Below are positions 52,852 through 61,579 of a DNA stretch of 64,000 bases, piece by piece; within the stretch, counting starts at the first letter, position 1; the number at the start of each line of letters is the position of its first letter. Origin of the DNA: Cellvibrio sp. KY-YJ-3 (GTDB lineage: Bacteria; Pseudomonadota; Gammaproteobacteria; Pseudomonadales; Cellvibrionaceae). The position numbers were made by a program, and so were the translations under genes. The notes beneath the pieces were generated by a model. The model was not told the DNA's origin and searched no databases. It worked only from the letters and a program-made list of their open reading frames with translations. The stretch spans positions 3,300,001 to 3,364,000 of the forward strand of contig NZ_CP031727.1 of NCBI RefSeq assembly GCF_008806955.1, given 5' to 3'.

Positions 52852-53868
52852 TTAACGATTCAAACGATTGATCAGCCAGGCGCGCAATTGGCGGGATTTG
52901 AGATCATCCACCGGGGCCAACAACCCTTGTACAGCAGGTGGAATATTTTCGCGCGGGCGGTCGTTATCGCCAAAAATATAAAAATCGAACAGTGCTTTCC
53001 ACGCCGCTTTTTCGCGCTCGGGCAAATCGCGAATGCTCAAAATAGCATGTTTTAACACGTTGACGGCAGGGCCAACAAAGTCTGGCGCGGTTCGCCACCA
53101 GTAATTCACCAGCACATTCAGCGAGCTCTGCCCTTCTATATGGTGCCACCACATACTGGGAAGGTAGAGCGCATCACCCGGTTCAAGTTCCGCCACCTGC
53201 CCGGCCGCCATGGCGTCGCGAAAGCGCGGAAACTTCTCAAAGTCGGGGTTTACAAAATCTACCAGGCTAATTTGCTGCCCAGCGGGATTAAAATCCAACG
53301 GGCCCGGGTAAAGATTCTCCACTTGCTCCGGCGGAAAAACAGTAAACCGACGCTTGCCCACCACATTACAGGCCAGATTATCGGGTGCATCAAAATGGCA
53401 GGAAATACGCGATTTATTGCCAATCCAGATACTGACGAGTGGATTATCTTCCTGCGGGATCTTTAAATCGTTTTGCGCACGAAAACCCGGTAAACAGACA
53501 TCCACCGTAGTTGACCCCACATAAAATGTCGGCGGCAAAGCGTCGTCTTTGTGGGCGAGAATATTGTCGAGCACAGTATCCAGCCGCACGCGGTCAGCCA
53601 CATAATTCAGCGCCGTCATATCCTGATTGTAAAAATAATGGCCTTGAATTTCCGGCGGACCAAAAAATGCGCCTACAGTTTTACCGCTGTAAAACGGGCG
53701 CAGATAGGCGTCAGCCGCCTCGTGGGACTTCAAACCAGCCTGCACCAGAGGCCAGTCGCGCGCAATGCCCTTGAGAACAAGGGGCTGGTTACCGCTGAGC
53801 AACTCTGCAGGTATATTGTTTGGGTCTATACCCTGAACTTCTTTTACTGTCGTTGGGATGTCGAGCAT
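52852..53868 (-). CDS. JmjC/cupin-8-type dioxygenase-like protein
   Basis: A 338-aa protein of the cupin-like JmjC family. Seen: HFD with H158-x-D160, and a later WWHHIEG with H242/H243, the metal-binding facial triad of 2-oxoglutarate-Fe(II) hydroxylases. Also GKRRFTVFPP and PGDALYLPSMWW, two strongly conserved stretches of this family. It follows a DUF6445 gene and a halogenase-like gene in an operon next to a TonB receptor, a cluster that recurs in Cellvibrionales and Caulobacterales. Substrate unknown; protein hydroxylation is possible. The ATG 53868 is chosen over a TTG two codons earlier. Confidence 0.87.
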   Translation of the reverse strand: MLDIPTTVKEVQGIDPNNIPAELLSGNQPLVLKGIARDWPLVQAGLKSHEAADAYLRPFYSGKTVGAFFGPPEIQGHYFYNQDMTALNYVADRVRLDTVLDNILAHKDDALPPTFYVGSTTVDVCLPGFRAQNDLKIPQEDNPLVSIWIGNKSRISCHFDAPDNLACNVVGKRRFTVFPPEQVENLYPGPLDFNPAGQQISLVDFVNPDFEKFPRFRDAMAAGQVAELEPGDALYLPSMWWHHIEGQSSLNVLVNYWWRTAPDFVGPAVNVLKHAILSIRDLPEREKAAWKALFDFYIFGDNDRPRENIPPAVQGLLAPVDDLKSRQLRAWLINRLNR

Positions 53869-54024
53869 GGTCAATTCTTCTTGTTAGTTACAACTGGCGA
53901 ATAGGTTTGATAAGCCGTTTTATCAACCGCGGTTATTGTAATAGCACAGCGAATTTGACCATTAATAGTCGCCAAACACAATTGATATGGATCATGGGCG
54001 CCCCTCGACATTAAGGGATGAGCA

Positions 54025-54735
54025 CTATTTGCAGTAGATGAAACTGGTAAGGGTCAAACGCCCGGCAAGGGGATTAGCCGTAAAATTGAAATTAGGTGCT
54101 ATGGAGGCGGAATGTAAAACATCGCCAGAATAGATAATCAGGCGATTAAAATTCGCCTCGTAGTAGGCAATCTCTTCGTAGTAGTCATTAGTCCCGCAGA
54201 TGTATCGCTTTTGCCAAACGGGATCTTGTTCTTCCTTCGCCAAAAAATCGCTGTAGAGCGGCATTCGCGTTTCATCCAAGCGCTCAAAACCGGTGGCTTT
54301 GTGGCGATATAACGAGGTTCCACCCTTGTCCGGAGTACACAAGTAATGCACAGCAGCGAGTTTAGTGGACTTGATACTATCCACATGCGGGCGCGCTTGC
54401 GGTACGCTCAGGTGCTCCGGTGGCGTCATCACCATGGAATAAATAGATTGGGAATATTCGATTTGTTCCGGCGAGAGGTTAAAGCAATCACTAATAATAT
54501 CGCGCAAATGTGTGGCAAGCGCGGCAGCATAAAATTCCGGCACCTTTGACTGAATACCGGGATAAAAATCAACACCGGGGCGAAATTGGCCGTATTTCAC
54601 CGCAAAACCCACCAAGGCTTCTGCTTGGTGTAAAAAATTATCCACAACCAATACCGGGCGCTTTTCATTGCCAACATGATCAAAGAGATAACGGAAATTA
54701 GCGTGCAACGGCGGTAAAAAATTATCGGTCGTCAT
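54025..54735 (-). CDS. DUF6445 family protein
   Basis: A 236-aa cytoplasmic-looking protein. Seen: a 2-oxoglutarate/Fe oxygenase-like pattern with RPHVDSIKSTKLAAVHYL (His-x-Asp) and a later SGDVLHSASIAPN (His), plus the family's conserved FYPGIQS stretch. It could thus be a hydroxylase of the double-stranded beta-helix fold; that is inference from the residues. It is third in the SapC / halogenase-like / DUF6445 / cupin operon, 24 bases after the halogenase stop. Confidence 0.78.
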   Translation of the reverse strand: MTTDNFLPPLHANFRYLFDHVGNEKRPVLVVDNFLHQAEALVGFAVKYGQFRPGVDFYPGIQSKVPEFYAAALATHLRDIISDCFNLSPEQIEYSQSIYSMVMTPPEHLSVPQARPHVDSIKSTKLAAVHYLCTPDKGGTSLYRHKATGFERLDETRMPLYSDFLAKEEQDPVWQKRYICGTNDYYEEIAYYEANFNRLIIYSGDVLHSASIAPNFNFTANPLAGRLTLTSFIYCK

Positions 54736-54759
54736 AGTATTCCGTATTGTTTCGCCTCA

Positions 54760-56268
54760 TTATTCACACGCATCACCCCACGCAGTAGCTTTACAGTAAT
54801 ACTGCAAATAATCATGGTGCCCTGGCATTTTTTGAACGCTGTGTTTTACCTGACTTCTGATATCACTTAAAAACGTTTTCAGCTCAGCGTCTGTCATCTC
54901 ATTTGCCACCACATGATAGCGCTCCGGCACCAACCCCTGACCCACCATTACTTGCAACCAGGATGACTCCGCAAAAAGTTTATAGGGTGATTCAACAAAT
55001 AATTTCCCGGTTTCTCTAAACAAACGTATGCGATGCTCAAGCGATTCCGGGATAGGCATATTTTTACAGTAACGCCAGAATCCACTGTCTTCGCGCTCGG
55101 TTAAATGGTAATGCATTATCACAAAATCCCTGATTGTTAATATTTCTGTTTTCATCTGGTTATTATATTCATCCATATCACACGCACGAATACCATCATG
55201 CGGAAACATTTGAATGAGACGGGTAATACCACGCTGGATAAGATGAATACTTGTGGACTCCAGCGGCTCGATAAAACCACTCGCCAACCCCAAGGCCACA
55301 CAATTTTTATTCCAGTGTTTGAGGCGTTGGCCCGTTTTAAATTTTATGACTCGCGGCTCTGATATCAATTGTCCATCAATTTTTTCCAGCAACAGAGTTC
55401 TGGCGTCTTCATCACTCATATATTGACTGCAATAAACCAAACCATTGCCAACGCGATGCTGCAACGGAATTTGCCACTGCCAGCCGGCGTGATGCGCAAT
55501 CGCACGTGTATAGGGAACCGGTTCGCGCACTGATTCGGTTTGCACAGCTATCGCGCTATCGCAGGGCAACCAATGCGACCAATCTTCATAACCCGTATGC
55601 AATGCCTCTTCAATCAATAAACCACGAAAGCCAGAACAGTCGATAAAAAAATCACCTTCAACGACAGTACCGGATGCGAGGCGAATATTCTTAATGTACC
55701 CGGAATCGTCCAAAACCACGTTTTCTACTTTGCCTTCAATGCGGAGAGCGCCCGCATTTTCAGCGATACGACGCAAAAATTTAGCGTAAAAACCGGCATC
55801 AATATGGTAGGCATAGGTCAACGGCGGGTTCGACATATGGGCAAATTTATTGTGCAATGCCGCTGCATATTCCAGGGAATAATCACCCAATGGATCATCC
55901 ACGCCAATATCCAATCCTCTGAGCCAGAAATGCTGAAAGCTCGCAGCCCACGTATCTTTGCCGGTATGACCAAAGGAGTGAATATAGCAGTCGTTTATGT
56001 TTTTCCAATTTTCAAATGAGATGCCTAACTTGATCGTACCTTTAACGAAGGTCAACAATTCCTGTTCATTTATACCCAGATAACGATTCAATAAAATCAG
56101 CGGAGGTACCGTAGCTTCTCCCACGCCGACGGTGGAGATCTCATCGGATTCAACCAATATAACCGCGACACTTTTCCCGAGCAGCTTGGCAAAGGATGCA
56201 GCAGCCATCCAGCCCGCTGTACCACCACCGACAATAACTACTTTTTTTACTTTTGTTAGATAATTCAT
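54760..56268 (-). CDS. Flavin-dependent tryptophan halogenase-like protein
   Basis: A 502-aa FAD protein of the Trp-halogenase family. Seen: FAD site GGGTAG (14-19), the family's active lysine region KGTIKLGISFENW (K80, like PrnA K79), the motif GWQWQIP (262-268), and PLESTSIHL matching the conserved Glu-Ser pair. So halogenase catalysis is chemically plausible, although many TonB-receptor-linked relatives have no known halogenation substrate. The ATG 56268 is used; a TTG-started longer reading would overlap the upstream SapC gene by 26 bases. It is second in the SapC-halogenase-DUF6445-cupin operon. Confidence 0.87.
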   Translation of the reverse strand: MNYLTKVKKVVIVGGGTAGWMAAASFAKLLGKSVAVILVESDEISTVGVGEATVPPLILLNRYLGINEQELLTFVKGTIKLGISFENWKNINDCYIHSFGHTGKDTWAASFQHFWLRGLDIGVDDPLGDYSLEYAAALHNKFAHMSNPPLTYAYHIDAGFYAKFLRRIAENAGALRIEGKVENVVLDDSGYIKNIRLASGTVVEGDFFIDCSGFRGLLIEEALHTGYEDWSHWLPCDSAIAVQTESVREPVPYTRAIAHHAGWQWQIPLQHRVGNGLVYCSQYMSDEDARTLLLEKIDGQLISEPRVIKFKTGQRLKHWNKNCVALGLASGFIEPLESTSIHLIQRGITRLIQMFPHDGIRACDMDEYNNQMKTEILTIRDFVIMHYHLTEREDSGFWRYCKNMPIPESLEHRIRLFRETGKLFVESPYKLFAESSWLQVMVGQGLVPERYHVVANEMTDAELKTFLSDIRSQVKHSVQKMPGHHDYLQYYCKATAWGDACE

Positions 56269-56290
56269 CGCGTGTACCACAGTGCATCGA

Positions 56291-57025
56291 TTATTGATTC
56301 TGAAGCCGGGTTTCAAGACGTGCGATTAACTTCACCACGTTGGAATGGGAAGCCAATAGCATATAGATAAACTCCAGATAACCTTTACTGTGTAACTCAG
56401 CCACAACACTCCCGTTCAATGCGCTCAACTTTTCTTCATTAATTGTATACAGGCCAGTCAAATTATTACGCTCACCGTTTTTTAGAGTGATATCAAGAGT
56501 CACCACTTCAAGCAAATCGTAATTCAATAATTCAGTGATAAAAAGTTCACTCAAATCTGTGCCATATTGAATGTATTCCAACGCAGCAACCATTTTTTCC
56601 AAAAAAAGTGAGTAGCCACCGTGTGGTAAAAAAACCCGCTCACCCTGGGCTTCACTGACCCGCGGGCTATCCATATCTACATACACCATCCGGTTTGGCT
56701 GGTTAGCATCTTGATCTGGCCTGGGAGGCTGTATTCCAATCAGAAATGGCCGTCTTTTTACCGATGCCGGAATATATTGTGCATCCCATCCACTATCAGA
56801 CAAAAAAAGATTTTCATTTTGGCGCAAGCCAAGCAATGCCACGGTGAGAAACTTTCCAGTCTCGGGATTTTTCCGGAAGAAAATGGGATATTCATTTTGA
56901 ATGGCGCGAAACTCCTGCGGAAAAGTGACTGCGGACATTTCGTTGTCGCCATAGTGCGGAGCATAGTCTCGAATAACACAGAGATTTTTATGGGCGACAT
57001 TATTAAGCAATACAAAATTAGGCAT
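56291..57025 (-). CDS. SapC family protein
   Basis: A 244-aa protein matching the SapC family (named after a Campylobacter S-layer-associated gene), common beside TonB receptors in Cellvibrionales and Caulobacterales. Seen: AVTFPQEFRAIQNEYPIFFRKN, an 'EYPI-F-RK' signature, and GWDAQYIPASVKRRPFLIGI. No signal peptide, so it is probably cytoplasmic. It follows the TonB receptor after a terminator, starts the halogenase operon, and ends 22 bases before the halogenase ATG. Function unknown. The ATG at 57025 has GGGGA upstream. Confidence 0.85.
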   Translation of the reverse strand: MPNFVLLNNVAHKNLCVIRDYAPHYGDNEMSAVTFPQEFRAIQNEYPIFFRKNPETGKFLTVALLGLRQNENLFLSDSGWDAQYIPASVKRRPFLIGIQPPRPDQDANQPNRMVYVDMDSPRVSEAQGERVFLPHGGYSLFLEKMVAALEYIQYGTDLSELFITELLNYDLLEVVTLDITLKNGERNNLTGLYTINEEKLSALNGSVVAELHSKGYLEFIYMLLASHSNVVKLIARLETRLQNQ

Positions 57026-57072
57026 ACGTAATCCCCGTCATTATTTTTTCCAGTGACTCGATAAATCCAGTA

Positions 57073-57102
57073 AAAAAAGCCGCTGTTACCAGCGGCTTTT
57101 TT
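57073..57102 (-). terminator. Terminator between the TonB receptor and the SapC operon
   Basis: AAAAAAGCCGCTG (57073-57085), loop TTAC, CAGCGGCTTTTTT (57090-57102): a 13-base stem with a T-run on both strands. Located 24 bases after the receptor stop and 48 before the SapC start, so the SapC operon needs its own promoter or read-through. Confidence 0.88.
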
Positions 57103-57125
57103 GGTTGCTTTACAGCAGCTAATAA

Positions 57126-60044
57126 TTAGAAGCTGTAACGAGCACCCAGGTTGTAACGAGCACCGGTTTCAATATAGTTAAACGTCATATTCTCATGACG
57201 GCCATATTGACGCGTGGTTTCGTTGGTAATGTTTAGACCTTCAAGTGACAAAGTCAGGTTGTCAGTAAGCTCGTAACTCACGCTCGCATCCACCTGACCA
57301 TAGGCTTCAGTGTAGCGTGGGTTTCCACCGCCACCCGCGAGGAAATCATCACGCCAGTTGTATGCAATACGTACCTGCAGGCCATCCTTATCGTAGAAGC
57401 CAATCAGGTTGGCTGAATCGCTCAAACCATAAATCGCAAACTGACTAGCCTTGGATACATTGTTGTATTCGGTATCGGAATCCACTTTGGTAACGTTAGC
57501 CTGGAAACCATAACCCGACTCACCAAAACTATGTTGCACAGCGATCTCAATACCATCAATGGCTACATCTTCATTGTTGATTGGGCGAGTCACTTCAAAA
57601 GGCAGAATTGGATCTTCGGGCAATGCAAATACATGGTTATTTGCCGCATCCACGCTACCGGGATAGTTAGCAACAATATATTCGTTAATTGCCGTCAGGT
57701 TATTACCCACCGCTGCAACCGCCGCGTTCCAGCGTGGCCCACCGACTGGAGTATGGAAGCCGCTGTCTGTGATAGTGACAGGCGCACTGCTACCAATGAA
57801 ATCCACAACGTCTTTCTTGAAGAATCCAAGAGATACATAGCTTGAATCAGCGTAGTACCATTCAGCAGACAGATCGAAATTGGTTGACTCCATTGGGTTC
57901 AGGTCAGGATCGCCAGCGGAGGCAGAACCCATGCTGACGCGCGGCGCTGTACCCCACACAAATCCACCCTTGAGATCATTGTAGTTTGGACGAGAAATCG
58001 TTTTGCTAAATGATGCGCGCGCTTTGATGTCATCGGTCAGCGCTATATCAAAATCCAAATTAGGCAAGGTTTTTGAGTAGCTACCGGTGGTGACACCGTA
58101 CTCACTACCATTGGCTATCAGGGAGTACTCGTTACCACTGTTCCAGCGAATGTAGGGAGTATAGGCAGACACGTAAGCGGTTGATTCGACGTCCGTAGTC
58201 TCATGGCGAACACCTACCGCCAAATTAGCAGGCATACCGGCAATCTCAGGTTTGAAACCAAACTGTAAGTAGGCAAAATCTGACGTTTCTACCGTGGTTT
58301 GATCGTCCAACCCGTCATTCGCTAAGGCAGGGTCCCGAGTGGTGCAATAGGCTCTGATGCAGTGACCGGTATCTGAACCATAAAGGTCTGCGCCGACGGC
58401 CAACAGCTCGTCCCATTTACCGCGGACAAAACTGTTTTGGAAGTTAGCGCCATTCGTGGCATCGTGATCAAAATAGTTAGATAGCTTATCTACAATCCAG
58501 TAGGAGCGAGGAATATCGCCAACACCGTTTTCACCCTGTACACCACTCCAACTACCCTGGTTTTGCGCTTGGTAGCCAAGGAAGAAATATTTGTTGGTGA
58601 TTTCGTTAGTACCTACACCGGCTTTGATGTTGTCGATAAAGCTATCATCAAAGTTATAGGTTCCTTTTAATTGATACTCATCAACCGAGGAATCCTGCTC
58701 TTGAATGCGGAAGATGTTGTTGGTCAATTGCATCAGAGAGATATCCGGCGCCACGTTAGTGCGGCCATCCTCATGGCCAATTCTATTCATGACCGGGAAC
58801 TTGCCGGAGAAATCCATAGACACTCGGTAGTTATCGATAGAACCAAAGTTAAATTGGTTGTTACCACCCCACTTGCCGTTTGGACCTGACAACGACGTTG
58901 AGTTGTGTGCGTCAAACTCCAGTTCCAGATTATCAGTTGCATCCCACTTAACATTTAAACCGGATGACTTGAGGTTGGATTTGGTCTTGTTGAACTTAAC
59001 AATACTATTGATTTCATGACGACCCGAGTTTTCCGTGTAAGACAGCGGATACGCAGGGTTGGTATCACTCCACTCAATGTCCAAATCGTTATCGCGGGTA
59101 AACCAAAAGCCGGTACCAAAATTGTTAACTTCGTTTTGCTGGGTTACATAGAGGTAATCCGCCGTCACGGTTAGCTGCTCTATCGGTTGGTATTGCAGGG
59201 TCAACTGGCTATTCAAGCGCTTACGGTTTACTTCATTGACCGAATACATCACCTCAGAAGGAATGGCGTAGGTTCTGCCATCTCCCGGCTGATGTTCGGC
59301 AGGAATTCCAGCCCAGTCGCCACCGTCTGTTGCATGCACAAACCAGTCACTGACGCTGGCATTGCGATCGCCGCTGTTACGCTCTTGATAACTACCTGTC
59401 AGCGCAACACCGATGGTGTCGTCCGCAAAGGTATTACTGAACAAGCCGGAGACTTCCGGAGTCAGGTCATCCTTCATCACCGAAGAATCGTCATATACCG
59501 CTTTGCCACCGAGCACGGCTTTCAAACCAGGGCTGCTGAGCGGACGCGGGGTGACAATGTTGATCAATGCACCCATACCGCCAGATTGCACATCAGCACG
59601 GCCGCTTTTATACACCTGAACCCCGGAAACACCTTCAGAGGCCAGGTTCGCGAAGTCAAAAGAACGGCTGGTACCGAATGATGATGCAGGCATTTGACGG
59701 CTGTTTAAGGTCACCAAATTGTAATCGCCTGACAAACCACGCACGGTTACCTTGCTACCTTCACCGTTTACACGGTCGATCGACACACCGGGGATACGTT
59801 GCAGGGATTCGGCAAGGTTGGTATCAGGCATTTTGCCGATATCTTCCGCCGAAATGGCATCAACCACACCCACTGCTTCGCGTTTTACATCCATAGAGGC
59901 CTGCAGCGACGCTTTAATACCGGTAACAATGACCTCTTCCAAAGCATTGTCTTGCGCCATTGTCACTGAACTGAAACCAGCCGCCATCACCGATGCCACT
60001 GCCGTAGCCATGATCTTTCTTTTAAAGTTGATTGGGTTTTGCAT
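57126..60044 (-). CDS. TonB-dependent receptor (large, TonB-Xanth-Caul type)
   Basis: An outer-membrane receptor of 972 aa. Seen: signal peptide (to about TMAQD), a plug domain with EEVIVTGIKASLQASMDVKR and NLAESLQRIPGVSIDRVNGEG motifs typical of the Xanthomonas/Caulobacter-type receptors of carbohydrates, and a long barrel ending GARYSF. The ATG at 60044 is chosen because GAGGA lies eight bases upstream; a second ATG at 60050 is too close to it. Upstream, 60045-60470 has no gene. Linked to the SapC / halogenase-like / DUF6445 / cupin genes downstream. Its substrate is probably a plant or algal carbohydrate, by family. Confidence 0.92.
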   Translation of the reverse strand: MQNPINFKRKIMATAVASVMAAGFSSVTMAQDNALEEVIVTGIKASLQASMDVKREAVGVVDAISAEDIGKMPDTNLAESLQRIPGVSIDRVNGEGSKVTVRGLSGDYNLVTLNSRQMPASSFGTSRSFDFANLASEGVSGVQVYKSGRADVQSGGMGALINIVTPRPLSSPGLKAVLGGKAVYDDSSVMKDDLTPEVSGLFSNTFADDTIGVALTGSYQERNSGDRNASVSDWFVHATDGGDWAGIPAEHQPGDGRTYAIPSEVMYSVNEVNRKRLNSQLTLQYQPIEQLTVTADYLYVTQQNEVNNFGTGFWFTRDNDLDIEWSDTNPAYPLSYTENSGRHEINSIVKFNKTKSNLKSSGLNVKWDATDNLELEFDAHNSTSLSGPNGKWGGNNQFNFGSIDNYRVSMDFSGKFPVMNRIGHEDGRTNVAPDISLMQLTNNIFRIQEQDSSVDEYQLKGTYNFDDSFIDNIKAGVGTNEITNKYFFLGYQAQNQGSWSGVQGENGVGDIPRSYWIVDKLSNYFDHDATNGANFQNSFVRGKWDELLAVGADLYGSDTGHCIRAYCTTRDPALANDGLDDQTTVETSDFAYLQFGFKPEIAGMPANLAVGVRHETTDVESTAYVSAYTPYIRWNSGNEYSLIANGSEYGVTTGSYSKTLPNLDFDIALTDDIKARASFSKTISRPNYNDLKGGFVWGTAPRVSMGSASAGDPDLNPMESTNFDLSAEWYYADSSYVSLGFFKKDVVDFIGSSAPVTITDSGFHTPVGGPRWNAAVAAVGNNLTAINEYIVANYPGSVDAANNHVFALPEDPILPFEVTRPINNEDVAIDGIEIAVQHSFGESGYGFQANVTKVDSDTEYNNVSKASQFAIYGLSDSANLIGFYDKDGLQVRIAYNWRDDFLAGGGGNPRYTEAYGQVDASVSYELTDNLTLSLEGLNITNETTRQYGRHENMTFNYIETGARYNLGARYSF

Positions 60045-60049
60045 GAGCA

Positions 60050-60420
60050 TAATCCTCGAACCGTTATTGTTATCGTAACTTGCCTCTCGTTGGGGCCTGT
60101 GCAAAAACACAGAACCTTGTGCCAGTTACTCACTAGTCTTATTTTTTCCTACGCTAGCCACCCATGAGGTGGCATTCACGCGAGCCTATAGTTGCGCGTT
60201 GGAAAGGTTCGGGCGTCCGAGTTAGTTAATTAGGGTTAAGGTGGGAAGTTCGAGTTGAGTGTTTTTAAGCGAACACTGAAAATAATCTTTTATTATCAAA
60301 TAGTTAATAAACAACTTTAACGTTAGATTAGCAGTATTTTTTTGCTAAAAATTGGCACCCTATTCCACAAAAAATACTTTCTGAAGGCCAGTTTTAAGGT
60401 GCGCGCAGTGAATTTGGGGC
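60050..60420. other. Intergenic region upstream of the TonB receptor
   Basis: AT-rich leader/promoter region, with no gene. No regulator site was recognised. Confidence 0.6.
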
Positions 60421-60425
60421 AATAA

Positions 60426-60447
60426 AAAACCCGGCAAGCCGGGTTTT
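60426..60447 (-). terminator. Terminator after dps
   Basis: AAAACCCGGC (60426-60435), loop AA, GCCGGGTTTT (60438-60447). Ten-base perfect stem just past the dps stop; on the minus strand it is followed by a T-rich stretch. Confidence 0.82.
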
Positions 60448-60470
60448 AGGAGCGCAAAAATGGAGAATGA

Positions 60471-60938
60471 TCACTCCAGTAAGCTGCGTAGCATCCAAGC
60501 AGTTTTTTCGTGTAACTGAATGCGCTGGGTTAGCAAGTCTGCGGTCGCTTCATCGCTCGCAGCTTCCACCGAGGGGTAAAGTGAACGCGCGGTGCGCACC
60601 ACTGCCTCCTGTCCTTCAACCAATAAACGAATCATGTCTTTGGCCGCGGGGATGCCCTCTTCCTCTTTGATGCTACTCAACTCTGCATACTGCTTGTAAG
60701 TGCCGGGAGCCGGGAAACCCAGGGAACGAATACGTTCAGCAATAAGGTCAACAGCCAAGGCCAGCTCGTTGTATTGGGTTTCAAACATTAAGTGCAAGGT
60801 TTGAAACATTGGCCCGGTGACGTTCCAGTGAAAGTTGTGGGTTTTCAAGTAGAGCGTGTAGGTGTCGGCTAATACTCTGGACAGACCGTGGGCGATGTCT
60901 TCGCGGTGCTCTTGGGAAATTCCGATATCTATATTCAT
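60471..60938 (-). CDS. dps: Dps-family DNA-binding ferroxidase
   Basis: A 155-aa ferritin-like protein that oxidises and stores iron with peroxide and protects DNA. Seen: ferroxidase residues H37 in [10 protein letters not shown]64 and E68 in [13 protein letters not shown], spaced 27 and 31 from the histidine as in E. coli Dps. H34 may be a further ligand. The ATG at 60938 has AAAGGAG upstream; a longer reading adds 17 residues. Monocistronic. Confidence 0.92.
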   Translation of the reverse strand: MNIDIGISQEHREDIAHGLSRVLADTYTLYLKTHNFHWNVTGPMFQTLHLMFETQYNELALAVDLIAERIRSLGFPAPGTYKQYAELSSIKEEEGIPAAKDMIRLLVEGQEAVVRTARSLYPSVEAASDEATADLLTQRIQLHEKTAWMLRSLLE

Positions 60939-61081
60939 AGTGACTCCTTTAAATCGCTGTTTGAATCGTTTTTCTAAAAAATCGCTCAAATGAGCATGTG
61001 GGTGTTTATAAGATAAATCTCCATGATTCGCATCACCAGTTGCTTTTGCCTATGGCTGGTATTGCCAAATGGCGATGCATG

Positions 61082-61579
61082 TCAGGTTTGACCATGATTT
61101 GAGGCTAAATATCCCATTAATAACCAATCACGGCCACGTGCACGGTATTGCTGGTATTTTTGTTGGATATCTGTAGGGCAATGATTAGGCTCTAATTCAT
61201 AACCCAAACGGTCATAAAACCCCTTCAAATGCGGCAATGCAAAACAGTAACAACCTTTTGGGTAAATAAGCGGCAAGGAGTATTGCAGCAGCGCACTCGC
61301 CAACCCCTGCCCGCGCCGCTCTTTGGCAACCAGCAAATTGCGCAGCCAAAAGTGCCCCGAGTTTTGGGGGACATAACGTGCCGCTGCAATGATTTCAGTG
61401 GGGCCGCCCGTTCCCCCAACCCCGTAAATAACATACACGGATTCAGTAGCAGCCGTTTTTACCTTGTAACCCTGAGCGCGGTAAAAACGATCGACCACTG
61501 CGTAACGCTCAGGTTGCTCTGCGCAAAAAACTATTTCGGAGTGTGGCGAGGGTGTTTGTAATAATTCGGACACGGGCAT
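61082..61579 (-). CDS. GNAT family N-acetyltransferase
   Basis: A 165-aa acyltransferase of the GNAT fold. Seen: the acetyl-CoA-binding loop VAKERRGQGLASALLQYS (Q/R-x-x-G-x-G/A) and the preceding strand HFWLRNLLV. It starts by overlap with the stop of the VWA protein (TGATG), so the two are coupled. Substrate unknown. The ATG at 61579 is preferred to TTG 61582. Confidence 0.87.
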   Translation of the reverse strand: MPVSELLQTPSPHSEIVFCAEQPERYAVVDRFYRAQGYKVKTAATESVYVIYGVGGTGGPTEIIAAARYVPQNSGHFWLRNLLVAKERRGQGLASALLQYSLPLIYPKGCYCFALPHLKGFYDRLGYELEPNHCPTDIQQKYQQYRARGRDWLLMGYLASNHGQT

